A program made the position numbers and the translations under genes. A model generated the notes under the pieces. That model did no database searches, was not told where the DNA came from, and saw nothing but the letters and a program-made list of their open reading frames with translations. Positions 23,568-30,886 of a DNA stretch of 43,602 nucleotides are shown here, piece by piece. The stretch is from Oscillospiraceae bacterium (GTDB taxonomy: Bacteria > Bacillota > Clostridia > Oscillospirales > Ruminococcaceae), in NCBI GenBank assembly GCA_022766785.1, contig JALEOL010000048.1:1-43602 (forward strand), read 5' to 3'. Position 1 is the first letter of the stretch. The number at the start of each line of letters is the position of its first letter.

Positions 23568-26111
23568 ATGACAGATACCGAGACCGGACTTACACGGGAG
23601 CAGGCTGCGGAAAAGACTGCCCGGGGAGAAAACGCCGGAGACGCGTCAGTGCGTTCCAAGAGCGTGGGAAGGATCTTCGCGGATAACATATTCACGCTGT
23701 TCAACCTGATAAACGTGATCATCGCTGTTCTGGTGTTCCTTGTGGGAGCCTACCGGAACATGCTGTTCATGGGCGTGATCATCTGCAATATCGCTATCGG
23801 GATATTCCAGGAGATACGCTCCAAGCGCACTATCGACAGACTTTCGCTGATCTCCGCGCCCCGTGCGCATCTGCTGAGAGACGGGGAGGAGATCGAGCTT
23901 CCGGTCTCCGATATCGTACCCGGGGACATCATGCTGCTTTCTTCCGGCAGGCAGCTTTGCGCCGATGGAGTTCTTGCGAGCGGCGAGCTGGAGGTGGACG
24001 AAAGTCTGCTGACCGGCGAAAGCGACACGGTGGTGAAACGCCCCGGGGATACGCTGTATTCCGGCAGCTTCGTGGTGACGGGCAGCGGAAAGGCACAGGC
24101 AACTGCGGTGGGCGCGGAAGCCTACGCCAATAAGATAGCCGCCGGAGCCAAGAAAGCGAAAAAGCGCCACTCTGACATGATGGACGCCATAAATAAGATA
24201 ATATCCACGATATCCGTGTGTATCCTGCCGTTCGCACTGGTGCTGTTTACTAAGGCGCTGTTCGTTGCCGGGCAGGAGCTTCAGTACAGCGTGACGAGTA
24301 CCGCGGCGGCGGTCATCGGAATGATACCGGAGGGGCTTGTGCTGCTGACCAGTATCGCCCTTGCGGTAAGCTCAATAAGACTTGCGCGCAGGCAGACGCT
24401 CTGTCAGGATCTTTACTGCGTGGAAAGCCTTGCCCGGGTAGATGTGCTCTGCCTTGACAAGACCGGGACTATCACCACCGGAAACATGCATCTGAGCGAG
24501 ATCGTGAGACTTGACGAGGACTATGACCCCGAGCCTGCGCTGTCGGCTCTTTCCGGGGTACTGGGCGCGGAAAACCAGACCATGGCGGCGATATCACGGA
24601 AATTCCCCGGCAGCTCAGTTCAGTGCATAAAGCTGGAGCCGTTCTCCTCGGCGAGAAAATGGAGCGCGGCGCAGTTCGATGAATTTGGAACGCTGGTGCT
24701 GGGAGCGCCAAGCTTCGTGCTGGGCAGCGATGAATACGCCGGGATAAGCGCCAGGTGCGAGGAGTACTCCGGAAAGGGAATGCGCGTGCTGCTTCTTGCG
24801 GACAGCAGCGAGCCGCTCCCGGACAAGGCGCTGCCCACGGGTCTTCGTCCCAGGGCGCTGGTGGTGCTTTCTGACGAGATACGCGAAAGCGCTCCTGCCA
24901 CGCTGGACTATTTTCGCAGGCAGGGGGTAGATATCCGGGTGATATCCGGAGACGACCCGGTAACTGTGTCAAATGTAGCGGCAAAGGCAGGGCTTTCCGG
25001 TGCAGAGAATTACGCCGACGTATCGAAGCTCACCGACGAGGAGCTGAACGCGGCGGCTGAGAAGTACACCGTTTTCGGCAGAGTGACCCCCTCCCGTAAG
25101 CTGGCTCTGGTGAAAGCGCTGAGAGCCGCCGGGCACAAGGTCGCGATGACCGGCGACGGGGTGAACGATGTCCTTGCGCTGCGTGAAGCGGATTGCTCGG
25201 TGGCTGTCCAGTCCGGCAGCGACGCTGCGCGGTGCGTGTCGCAGCTGGTCCTTCTGGACAGCGATTTCTCCTCAATGCCGGTGGCGGTAGAGGAGGGCAG
25301 ACGTTGTATCAACAATATCCAGCGGTCTGCGTCGCTGTTCCTTGTCAAGACGATATTCTCGTTCCTGCTGTCGGTGGTGTTTCTGTTTTCGTCCTCGGCT
25401 TATCCGTTTCAGCCTATACAGCTTACGCTGATAAGCGCATTGTTTATCGGTGCCCCGTCGTTCCTGCTGGCACTGGAAACTAACAAAGACCGGGTACAGG
25501 GCAGCTTTATCGCGAACGTGCTGAAAAAGGCGCTCCCCGGGGGGCTTACCGTGGTGCTGGGTATCGGTACTCTGCTTGTGCTTCAGAATATTTTCTCGAT
25601 ACCGCAGGAGCGGCTGTCGGTAATGGCAGTGTACGTTACCGCCGGGGTGCTTTATGGAGTGCTGTTCCGCGTTTGCAAGCCGTTCCGCAGGTGGCATATT
25701 GCAATGCTGACAGCGGTGCCGGTGGTGTTCTGCGGAGCGTGCTGGCTGCTTGGCTCGCTGTTTTATATCGTGCCGCTGAGCTTCTATGAATGGCTCTGCA
25801 TTGCGATCCTTGTTCCCGCGGAGCTTCTGGTGTTCTGGGGACTGGTGCAGCTTCTTGGCAGGATACTCGGGCGCTGGTCGGGAGGAACACCGCCGATGCC
25901 CCGGGCTAAGAGGGCGTTTGCTGGCACCGTGCTCGCTCTGTCCGCAGTGTACGCAGTGTGGCTGGTGCTGGTGTTGACGGACTATATCGCGCTCTCATGC
26001 GGCGGCGCGCCGATATTCGCGGCGGCTCAGCCGGACGGCTCCCACAATGGATTGTTCTATTCCGTCACCGAGGGAGTAATGCGTGTGTTCGGGCATGATG
26101 TTGTGATTTGA
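23568..26111 (+). CDS. Cation-transporting P-type ATPase, CtpE-like
   Basis: An 847-residue P-type ATPase. The actuator motif LTGES is near residue 149. The membrane motif PEGLVLLTS (about 254-262) resembles mycobacterial CtpE, a calcium-uptake pump, rather than the PEGLP of classical calcium pumps. The phosphorylation site is CLDKTGT, with Asp about 297, and the hinge is TGDGVND at about 528-534. There is no N-terminal heavy-metal domain. Several hydrophobic segments lie in the C-terminal third. AGAGGTGA supports ATG 23568 over the upstream GTG. The ion is not settled by sequence; Ca2+ is my best inference. A strong terminator follows. Confidence 0.88.
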   Translation: MTDTETGLTREQAAEKTARGENAGDASVRSKSVGRIFADNIFTLFNLINVIIAVLVFLVGAYRNMLFMGVIICNIAIGIFQEIRSKRTIDRLSLISAPRAHLLRDGEEIELPVSDIVPGDIMLLSSGRQLCADGVLASGELEVDESLLTGESDTVVKRPGDTLYSGSFVVTGSGKAQATAVGAEAYANKIAAGAKKAKKRHSDMMDAINKIISTISVCILPFALVLFTKALFVAGQELQYSVTSTAAAVIGMIPEGLVLLTSIALAVSSIRLARRQTLCQDLYCVESLARVDVLCLDKTGTITTGNMHLSEIVRLDEDYDPEPALSALSGVLGAENQTMAAISRKFPGSSVQCIKLEPFSSARKWSAAQFDEFGTLVLGAPSFVLGSDEYAGISARCEEYSGKGMRVLLLADSSEPLPDKALPTGLRPRALVVLSDEIRESAPATLDYFRRQGVDIRVISGDDPVTVSNVAAKAGLSGAENYADVSKLTDEELNAAAEKYTVFGRVTPSRKLALVKALRAAGHKVAMTGDGVNDVLALREADCSVAVQSGSDAARCVSQLVLLDSDFSSMPVAVEEGRRCINNIQRSASLFLVKTIFSFLLSVVFLFSSSAYPFQPIQLTLISALFIGAPSFLLALETNKDRVQGSFIANVLKKALPGGLTVVLGIGTLLVLQNIFSIPQERLSVMAVYVTAGVLYGVLFRVCKPFRRWHIAMLTAVPVVFCGACWLLGSLFYIVPLSFYEWLCIAILVPAELLVFWGLVQLLGRILGRWSGGTPPMPRAKRAFAGTVLALSAVYAVWLVLVLTDYIALSCGGAPIFAAAQPDGSHNGLFYSVTEGVMRVFGHDVVI

Positions 26112-26132
26112 TTTCTTCTTTGATAAAATGAA

Positions 26133-26157
26133 GGGAGGGGCGACCCTCCCATTTTTT
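26133..26157. terminator. Terminator between P-type ATPase and GH5 genes
   Basis: GGGAGGG (26133-26139) and CCCTCCC (26144-26150) with a GCGA tetraloop, followed by ATTTTTT on the + strand. On the minus strand the tract is TTCATTTT, so it may serve both convergent genes. Confidence 0.88.
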
Positions 26158-27373
26158 ATGACTGAGATTTTTCGGGAGTGTAGTCCTCGCCGCTGACCGC
26201 CCGAAGCAAAGCACTGTGCATCTGCTCGCTGCGCCAGGTGTTGGTGCTGCGGTCGAACTGACCGTTCCCGTTGTCCCAGAGGAATGTCGCAATACCGTAG
26301 TCGTGGCAGAGCTTCACAAGCTTCTCGCAGAAGAACACACAGCTGTTGAAGTCGTTCCCGCTTGCCGCATATTCCCCGATGATCACAGGTATTCCCTTAT
26401 CAACGAAATTGGTTTTCATCATGCCGATGAGACGCTCCATTTCCTGTTGCTCCTGCGCCGTGCCCCATTCGTTTTTGATGTTCGTGGTACAGAAATCCCA
26501 CGGCGTGTAGTAGTGCACCGATACTATGCTTCTGTTGGCAGGGTCGGAGGGCATAACATAGCGTGGATCGCAGGTCTTTGCAATGTCAGTCCAGTAACCG
26601 GCGATCAGCAGATGCCGCATGGGATTTTTTCCGCCGGAGGAACGGATAAGGTCAACAAATTCCTGGTTAAGACTGTTCAGGAGTTCGTATGCCTTTCCCT
26701 GCGAAAGTGAATCGAAGCCCACCTCGTTCATGCTCTCAAATATCAGATGCTCGTCATAATCCCCGAACCTGTCGGCGATCTGCGTCCAGAGGTTAAGATA
26801 TCTGGCGAGGATGGCGTCATAGTCGGTCGCTGCATTGCATATCCACGCACCGAACTGTGGGTCTCCACCGCCGTCGTGGTGTATGTTGATTATGGTGTAC
26901 ATTCCCAGGTCGTATGCGTAGTCAACGACCTCCTGCACGCGGTCCAGCCATGACGGGGATATGTTGCCGTCAGCGTCAATGTGGTCGCGCCATGTGACCG
27001 GGATCCTCACGGCGTTCACACCGCTGTCAAGAAGCGCCTGGAACAGCTCCTTTGTTGCACGGGGATTTCCCCAGAGCGTTTCGTCCGGCTCCTCGCCCTC
27101 GGCGACATGCTCGTTGATAACGCCGTCGCCGTCGCGGTCTGCCTGGCATGAGTCAAGTGTATTTCCGAGGTTCCAGCCGATAGTCATGGCGCTTACTATT
27201 TCCTGTGATGAAAGCCCGGAGATATCTTCGCACGCATCTGCGGAAGGCGCGGCAGCCTCTGTTGTGACAGCCTGCGCTGATACCTCACCGGAGCTTATTT
27301 CCCTGGGATCTTCACTGCACGCAGTGGCAAGGAGTAAGGCGGAAGCGATCAGCGCTGATAGTATTTTTTTCAT
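26156..27373 (-). CDS. GH5 endoglucanase-type glycoside hydrolase, lipoprotein
   Basis: A 405-residue secreted cellulase-like enzyme. A lipoprotein signal (MKKILSALIASALLLATAC, Cys 19) is followed by a Ser/Thr/Ala-rich linker to about residue 45. The GH5 barrel shows GWNLGNTLD, VNAVRIPVTW, IINIHHDGG, the acid/base in FESMNEVG (Glu 217), HYYTPWDF and the nucleophile in VIIGEYAA (Glu 334). A loop at 79-89 (DRDGDGVINEH) resembles a calcium-binding EF-hand/dockerin loop. There is no carbohydrate-binding module or dockerin, so it is probably membrane-anchored. ATG 27373 has GAGGTG upstream. It is divergent from an AraC-type regulator. Substrate is likely cellulose or another beta-glucan. Confidence 0.92.
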   Translation of the reverse strand: MKKILSALIASALLLATACSEDPREISSGEVSAQAVTTEAAAPSADACEDISGLSSQEIVSAMTIGWNLGNTLDSCQADRDGDGVINEHVAEGEEPDETLWGNPRATKELFQALLDSGVNAVRIPVTWRDHIDADGNISPSWLDRVQEVVDYAYDLGMYTIINIHHDGGGDPQFGAWICNAATDYDAILARYLNLWTQIADRFGDYDEHLIFESMNEVGFDSLSQGKAYELLNSLNQEFVDLIRSSGGKNPMRHLLIAGYWTDIAKTCDPRYVMPSDPANRSIVSVHYYTPWDFCTTNIKNEWGTAQEQQEMERLIGMMKTNFVDKGIPVIIGEYAASGNDFNSCVFFCEKLVKLCHDYGIATFLWDNGNGQFDRSTNTWRSEQMHSALLRAVSGEDYTPEKSQS

Positions 27374-27419
27374 ATTCACACCTCGTCTGGTTTTGTTTTG
27401 GTATCTCCAGTATAGCATT

Positions 27420-27441
27420 ATTTCCGGAAATGATATATCAT
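27420..27441. promoter_or_regulatory. Two overlapping perfect palindromes between GH5 gene and regulator
   Basis: ATTTCCGGAAAT at 27420-27431 and ATGATATATCAT at 27430-27441 are both perfect 12-base dyads sharing two bases. They lie between the GH5 gene (leftward) and the AraC-type gene (rightward), close to a TATACT on the minus strand (27414-27409) that could be the GH5 -10. They are good operator candidates. Confidence 0.5.
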
Positions 27442-27446
27442 AAGTG

Positions 27447-27475
27447 TTGTTTTTCTGTCAGAAATGTTGTATAAT
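27447..27475 (+). promoter_or_regulatory. Promoter of the AraC-type regulator
   Basis: TTGTTT (27447-27452), 17-base spacer, TATAAT (27470-27475). The -10 box falls inside the longest possible reading frame, which argues that translation starts at ATG 27494 and leaves a very short leader. Confidence 0.6.
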
Positions 27476-27493
27476 AACACAGGAGATGATGAA

Positions 27494-28231
27494 ATGTCCG
27501 GTGAAACTGAAATGCAGCTCAATCTGATGAAGGAGCTTGGAGTACCTCACCCACCGCACGGCGAGGAGCAGGAGTTTTATCAGCTGGTGGCGGACGGAGA
27601 TGTACAGGGAATACTGGGACTGCGTGAAAAGTACCCCGGGGGAGTATCGCAGGAGACTGAGAAGGGCAGGCTGTCCGACGATCCGGTGCGCAATGAGATA
27701 TACCACCTTGTCGCCAACTGCACCATCATTACCCGCCGCTGTATCGCCGCAGGAATGCCGCAGGAGGACGCGTACAGCCTCAGCGATATGTTCATAAGGC
27801 GCGCGGACAAATGCAGGAGCTGCGAGGAAGTGCGCCGGATAAACGACGAGATGTCGCTGGAATTTGCCGGGAGAATGAAGCGCGTGCACAGCCGGAACGT
27901 ATCACCTGCGGTGCGCCAGGCGATGAGCGTTATTTCGGATAAGCTGCACACCCGGCTGACGGCGGCGCAGGTGGCTGAAAGCGTCGGGTATGACAGGACG
28001 TATCTTGCGGCATTGTTCCGCCGTGAGACCGGGCTGTCTGTCACGCAGTATATTCTTGAGCAGAGGGTGAACGCGGCAAAAAGCCTGATTGCCGGCGGAA
28101 TTTCCCTGTCCGAAATCAGCGGACTGCTGGGTTTTTCTTCGCAGAGCCATTTTTGCAGCCGCTTCCGCAGCGTTACCGGCATGACCCCCGGTGAGTTCCG
28201 GAGATCGTTGATCGGCACAATATCTGGGTGA
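27494..28231 (+). CDS. AraC family transcriptional regulator
   Basis: A 245-residue regulator. The N-terminal part includes RNEIYHLVANCTIITRRCI and AYSLSDMFIRRADKCRSCEEV, a helical domain seen in many Clostridia AraC-like proteins and of unknown ligand. The C-terminal 100 residues hold two helix-turn-helix motifs: LTAAQVAESVGYDRTYLAALFRRETG and SLSEISGLLGFSSQSHFCSRFRSVTGMTP. AGGAG at 27481-27485 supports ATG 27494; an ATG at 27464 lies upstream of the -10 box. It is divergent from the GH5 gene and is a natural candidate for its regulator. Confidence 0.88.
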   Translation: MSGETEMQLNLMKELGVPHPPHGEEQEFYQLVADGDVQGILGLREKYPGGVSQETEKGRLSDDPVRNEIYHLVANCTIITRRCIAAGMPQEDAYSLSDMFIRRADKCRSCEEVRRINDEMSLEFAGRMKRVHSRNVSPAVRQAMSVISDKLHTRLTAAQVAESVGYDRTYLAALFRRETGLSVTQYILEQRVNAAKSLIAGGISLSEISGLLGFSSQSHFCSRFRSVTGMTPGEFRRSLIGTISG

Positions 28232-28280
28232 AAATCGGGACAGATTTTTTTCCAAAGTGTCTGCCGGTAGAAAAACTTTA

Positions 28281-28308
28281 CCCCCCTCGTCATAAGCGGC
28301 AAGGGGGG
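28281..28308. terminator. GC-rich hairpin downstream of tetR-type and araC-type genes
   Basis: CCCCCCT (28281-28287) and AGGGGGG (28302-28308) with a 14-base loop, in the gap between two convergent regulators. On the minus strand it is followed by TAAAGTTTTT, an imperfect T tract, so it may terminate the TetR-type gene. The + strand lacks a T tract. Confidence 0.5.
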
Positions 28309-28319
28309 ATAATACTATG

Positions 28320-28976
28320 TCATTTTCTGAGATTTTCGAGAATATCGTTGGTTTTGAGGTTTTCCTTTTCGTGACCGGGAACAGGCAACGGGGTGGTTGC
28401 ATACATGTTCCCCCCCTTAATGAGAGAGGTTATCGCCAGGAATTCCGTACCGATAAGGTTCGCTATCTCCATTTCGGAGAACATGCACATTTTGGTTGCG
28501 CACAGCGCGCTTATCCCGTATGTATACGTCCACATGTGCTGGAACAGCACCTTGGCTTCCTCCGCATTCAGCCCGTAGTCGCGAACGATGACCGCTGTGC
28601 ATATCTCCTCGTATTCGCCGAGGCTCCCGAAAAAGGAACCGGGACCGGCAGGCTTCTTGCTCTCAGTCATGAATATGAGCTGGAACAGCTTCGGCTCTCT
28701 TATGGCGAACCGCACCATGCGGATACCTGCTTCCTTGAAAGCCGGGGTGAAATCCACGATCTCGCGGATATAGCTGTTGAACCGCTCCAGCGCGGCTTCG
28801 TGCACCAGGGCGATCACCTCGTCCATGCTGTTGAACACCGTGAAGATCGGACGGGCGGAACTGCCCAGCCATTCCCCGAGATTTCGCGTGGTGAGATACT
28901 CAATGCCCTTTTCGCTTACAAGCTCTAACGCTCCGTTTACTATTTCTTCTTTTGTGAATTTGGGTTTTGGCGGCAT
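28320..28976 (-). CDS. TetR/AcrR family transcriptional regulator
   Basis: A 218-residue regulator. The N-terminal helix-turn-helix includes FTKEEIVNGALELVSEKGIEYLTTRNLGEWLG and the following SARPIFTVFNSMDEVIA, typical of TetR proteins. The C-terminal ligand domain resembles the WHG group (RFAIREPKLFQLIFM). The ligand and targets are unknown; no efflux gene adjoins it. AAGGAG lies just before ATG 28976. It has its own consensus promoter containing a short dyad, so autorepression is likely. It follows the metF run but is probably a separate transcript. Confidence 0.9.
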   Translation of the reverse strand: MPPKPKFTKEEIVNGALELVSEKGIEYLTTRNLGEWLGSSARPIFTVFNSMDEVIALVHEAALERFNSYIREIVDFTPAFKEAGIRMVRFAIREPKLFQLIFMTESKKPAGPGSFFGSLGEYEEICTAVIVRDYGLNAEEAKVLFQHMWTYTYGISALCATKMCMFSEMEIANLIGTEFLAITSLIKGGNMYATTPLPVPGHEKENLKTNDILENLRK

Positions 28977-29015
28977 GTCGCTTTCTCCTTATTTTTTGCG
29001 ATGATTTGATTATAT

Positions 29016-29044
29016 ATTATACCTTAAATTGCATAATTTGTCAA
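29016..29044 (-). promoter_or_regulatory. tetR-type gene promoter with dyad
   Basis: Minus strand TTGACA (29044-29039), 17-base spacer and TATAAT (29021-29016), a perfect consensus. The spacer and the end of the -35 carry AAATT-GCAT-AATTT at 29026-29039, a plausible autorepressor site. Confidence 0.75.
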
Positions 29045-29072
29045 TTGAATATATTGAAATAAGGAAATACTG

Positions 29073-29741
29073 TCAGCATCTGGTGCCGTAAGCACGGAAC
29101 CGGCAGGTATCCTTTGCGTTGCAGTCCTCGCAGCTGCGGCGCTTTTTGTCCAGCTCGCCGCGGAACAGCCCCACAACGCCGATTATGGTCTTTCTGGGGG
29201 TGAGCATGTGGGTAGCGGTGCAGCACACGCCGATCTTCCGCACGGCGTCAACAGAGGCGATAAGCAGGGGAGCGCATTCGATCGGGAAATCACCATAGCC
29301 TGCGCCATAGCACCATGTCGTGCTGTAGCCCGGCATATTGGCGAGAATATCCTGGCGCGCTTCCTCGTTGACCTGTTCGATCATCGCGTTTGCGAGGGCG
29401 TCTGTTATGACCGCTTTCATCGAGTCGGAAACGTCCAGCTTTTTGAGGTATCTGTCGGTGTCGGAGGAAAGCGTGGAGCATAAAACCGCCGCCTTGTCGC
29501 AGCCGCGCAGGTGCTCCGCGATATCCTTTCCCTCAAGGTAGAAGTCGCAGTCCGACAGGGAAAGATCATGTCCGCTTCGCATGATATTGAACACGCGCCA
29601 CACGAACTGGGGCCGCGCCTCTTTAAGAAGCTCACGCTCGCATTCGTCGATAACTGCGCTGATGCGGGCGTCCGGCTCCTCGGTGTAGCCCATGTAGCGA
29701 AGCGCTTCCGCACGGTTTATACGGGTAATTTCACTTGTCAC
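29073..29741 (-). CDS. Vitamin B12-dependent methionine synthase activation-domain protein
   Basis: A 222-residue free-standing protein resembling the MetH reactivation domain, which binds S-adenosylmethionine to re-methylate oxidised cobalamin. Visible features are the N-terminal INRAEALRYMGY, a middle TLSSDTDRYLKKLDVSD region, PGYSTTWCYGAGYGDFPIE (the AdoMet-binding R/P-GY region) and a late LTPRKTIIGVVGL. The tail has four cysteines (SCEDCNAKDTCRF) that could bind a metal. Its GTG start overlaps the metF end, with AAAGGTGA upstream. It presumably works with a MetH lacking this domain, encoded elsewhere. Confidence 0.88.
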   Translation of the reverse strand: MTSEITRINRAEALRYMGYTEEPDARISAVIDECERELLKEARPQFVWRVFNIMRSGHDLSLSDCDFYLEGKDIAEHLRGCDKAAVLCSTLSSDTDRYLKKLDVSDSMKAVITDALANAMIEQVNEEARQDILANMPGYSTTWCYGAGYGDFPIECAPLLIASVDAVRKIGVCCTATHMLTPRKTIIGVVGLFRGELDKKRRSCEDCNAKDTCRFRAYGTRC

Positions 29742-30603
29742 TGCGTATCACCTTTTCTATGCTTTCACTGATTTTTCTTGCAACATACGGATTGTTCATG
29801 GTGTAGAGGTGTATTCCGTCCACGCCCTGAGCCACCAGGTCGATTATCTGATCCACCGCGTATGCGATACCGGCGTCGCGCATTGCTTCGGGGTTATCGC
29901 CGTAGCGGTTTATCATCTTGGTGAACTTCAGAGGCAGGCTGGCGCCGCACATCGTCACCATTCTCTGGATAGACTTTGCGTTTACACAGGGCATTATCCC
30001 GGCTTCTATCGGGACGTTTATCCCTGCTATCCTTGCTTTCTCCAGGAAGTTCATGAATGAGCCGTTGTCGAAGAAAAGCTGGGATATCAGGTGGGAAGCG
30101 CCTGCGTCCACCTTTTTCTTGAGGTTATGGATATCGTCCACCATGTTTGCCGCCTCGGGGTGTACTTCTGGGTAGCAGCCGCCGGAAAAGGACAGACTGG
30201 AGCGCGGCTTCATGTATTCGATGAGGTCGCTTGCGTGCAGGAATTCGTGCTTCGGCGGAAAGTTCGGGTTGATATCGCCGCGCAGCGCCAGGACGTTTTC
30301 AACGCCGTTTGCTTCAAGCTCCTTTATCTTCTCGTCGATGTCCGCTTTTGTGGAATTGACGCAGGTGAGATGAGCTATCGACTCGGTATGGCAGTGCTCC
30401 TTTATCCGCTTCACAAGGTCGATCGTGGAAGCGCCTGCCGCCGACCCTCCGGCGCCGTAGGTCACGCTGATGAAGTCCGGGTGAAGATCCCCCAGCTGCT
30501 CCAGCGTGTCATAAATAACAGATACATCGTTGTCCTTTTTCGGGGGAAAAACCTCGAAAGAGAACACGGTGCGTCTGTCCTTGAACAGTTCAGGTATTTT
30601 CAT
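29731..30603 (-). CDS. metF: 5,10-methylenetetrahydrofolate reductase
   Basis: A 290-residue flavoprotein that reduces methylene-THF to methyl-THF, the methyl donor for methionine synthase. Motifs are FSFEVFPPKKD with the catalytic glutamate, FISVTYGAGGS, LTCVNSTKADI and ALRGD, then the HLISQLFFDN strand of the TIM barrel and the GIMPCVNAKSIQRM segment. Length is normal for the bacterial form. GGGAGA precedes the ATG. It lies between the TSCPD gene and the methionine synthase activation-domain gene, overlapping the latter, which fits a joint role in methionine synthesis. Confidence 0.95.
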   Translation of the reverse strand: MKIPELFKDRRTVFSFEVFPPKKDNDVSVIYDTLEQLGDLHPDFISVTYGAGGSAAGASTIDLVKRIKEHCHTESIAHLTCVNSTKADIDEKIKELEANGVENVLALRGDINPNFPPKHEFLHASDLIEYMKPRSSLSFSGGCYPEVHPEAANMVDDIHNLKKKVDAGASHLISQLFFDNGSFMNFLEKARIAGINVPIEAGIMPCVNAKSIQRMVTMCGASLPLKFTKMINRYGDNPEAMRDAGIAYAVDQIIDLVAQGVDGIHLYTMNNPYVARKISESIEKVIRSDK

Positions 30604-30615
30604 TCATATCTCCCG

Positions 30616-30867
30616 TCAGTTTTCCGCAAGGTACTTTTTAAGAGCCTCCGCGATCTGCGCAGGGCAGGAGGTGGGCTTGCTGCCGCAGGTGATACCCTCC
30701 AGACGCGAGATCACGTCCTGCAGCTTCATTCCGTTCACCAGGGAAGAGATACCCTTGAGGTTTCCGTTGCAGCCGCCGATCACTTCCATTGACATAATAA
30801 CGCCGTTTTCGATATCAAATATCATTTTCCGTGAGCACACGCCCCTGGGATAGTATTCATATGTCAT
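30616..30867 (-). CDS. TSCPD domain protein (TIGR03905 type)
   Basis: An 83-residue protein containing GVCSRKMIFDIENG, GGCNGNLKGISSLVNGM and the signature TSCPAQIAEALK. The cysteine-rich TSCPD domain also occurs at the end of some B12-dependent ribonucleotide reductases; the free-standing version has no assigned role. The cysteines at about 11, 33, 61 and 68 could bind a metal. It sits between malic enzyme and metF with short gaps (19 and 12 bases), so it is probably part of the same transcript. Confidence 0.88.
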   Translation of the reverse strand: MTYEYYPRGVCSRKMIFDIENGVIMSMEVIGGCNGNLKGISSLVNGMKLQDVISRLEGITCGSKPTSCPAQIAEALKKYLAEN

Positions 30868-30886
30868 TGTAATTTCACCGCCTTGA

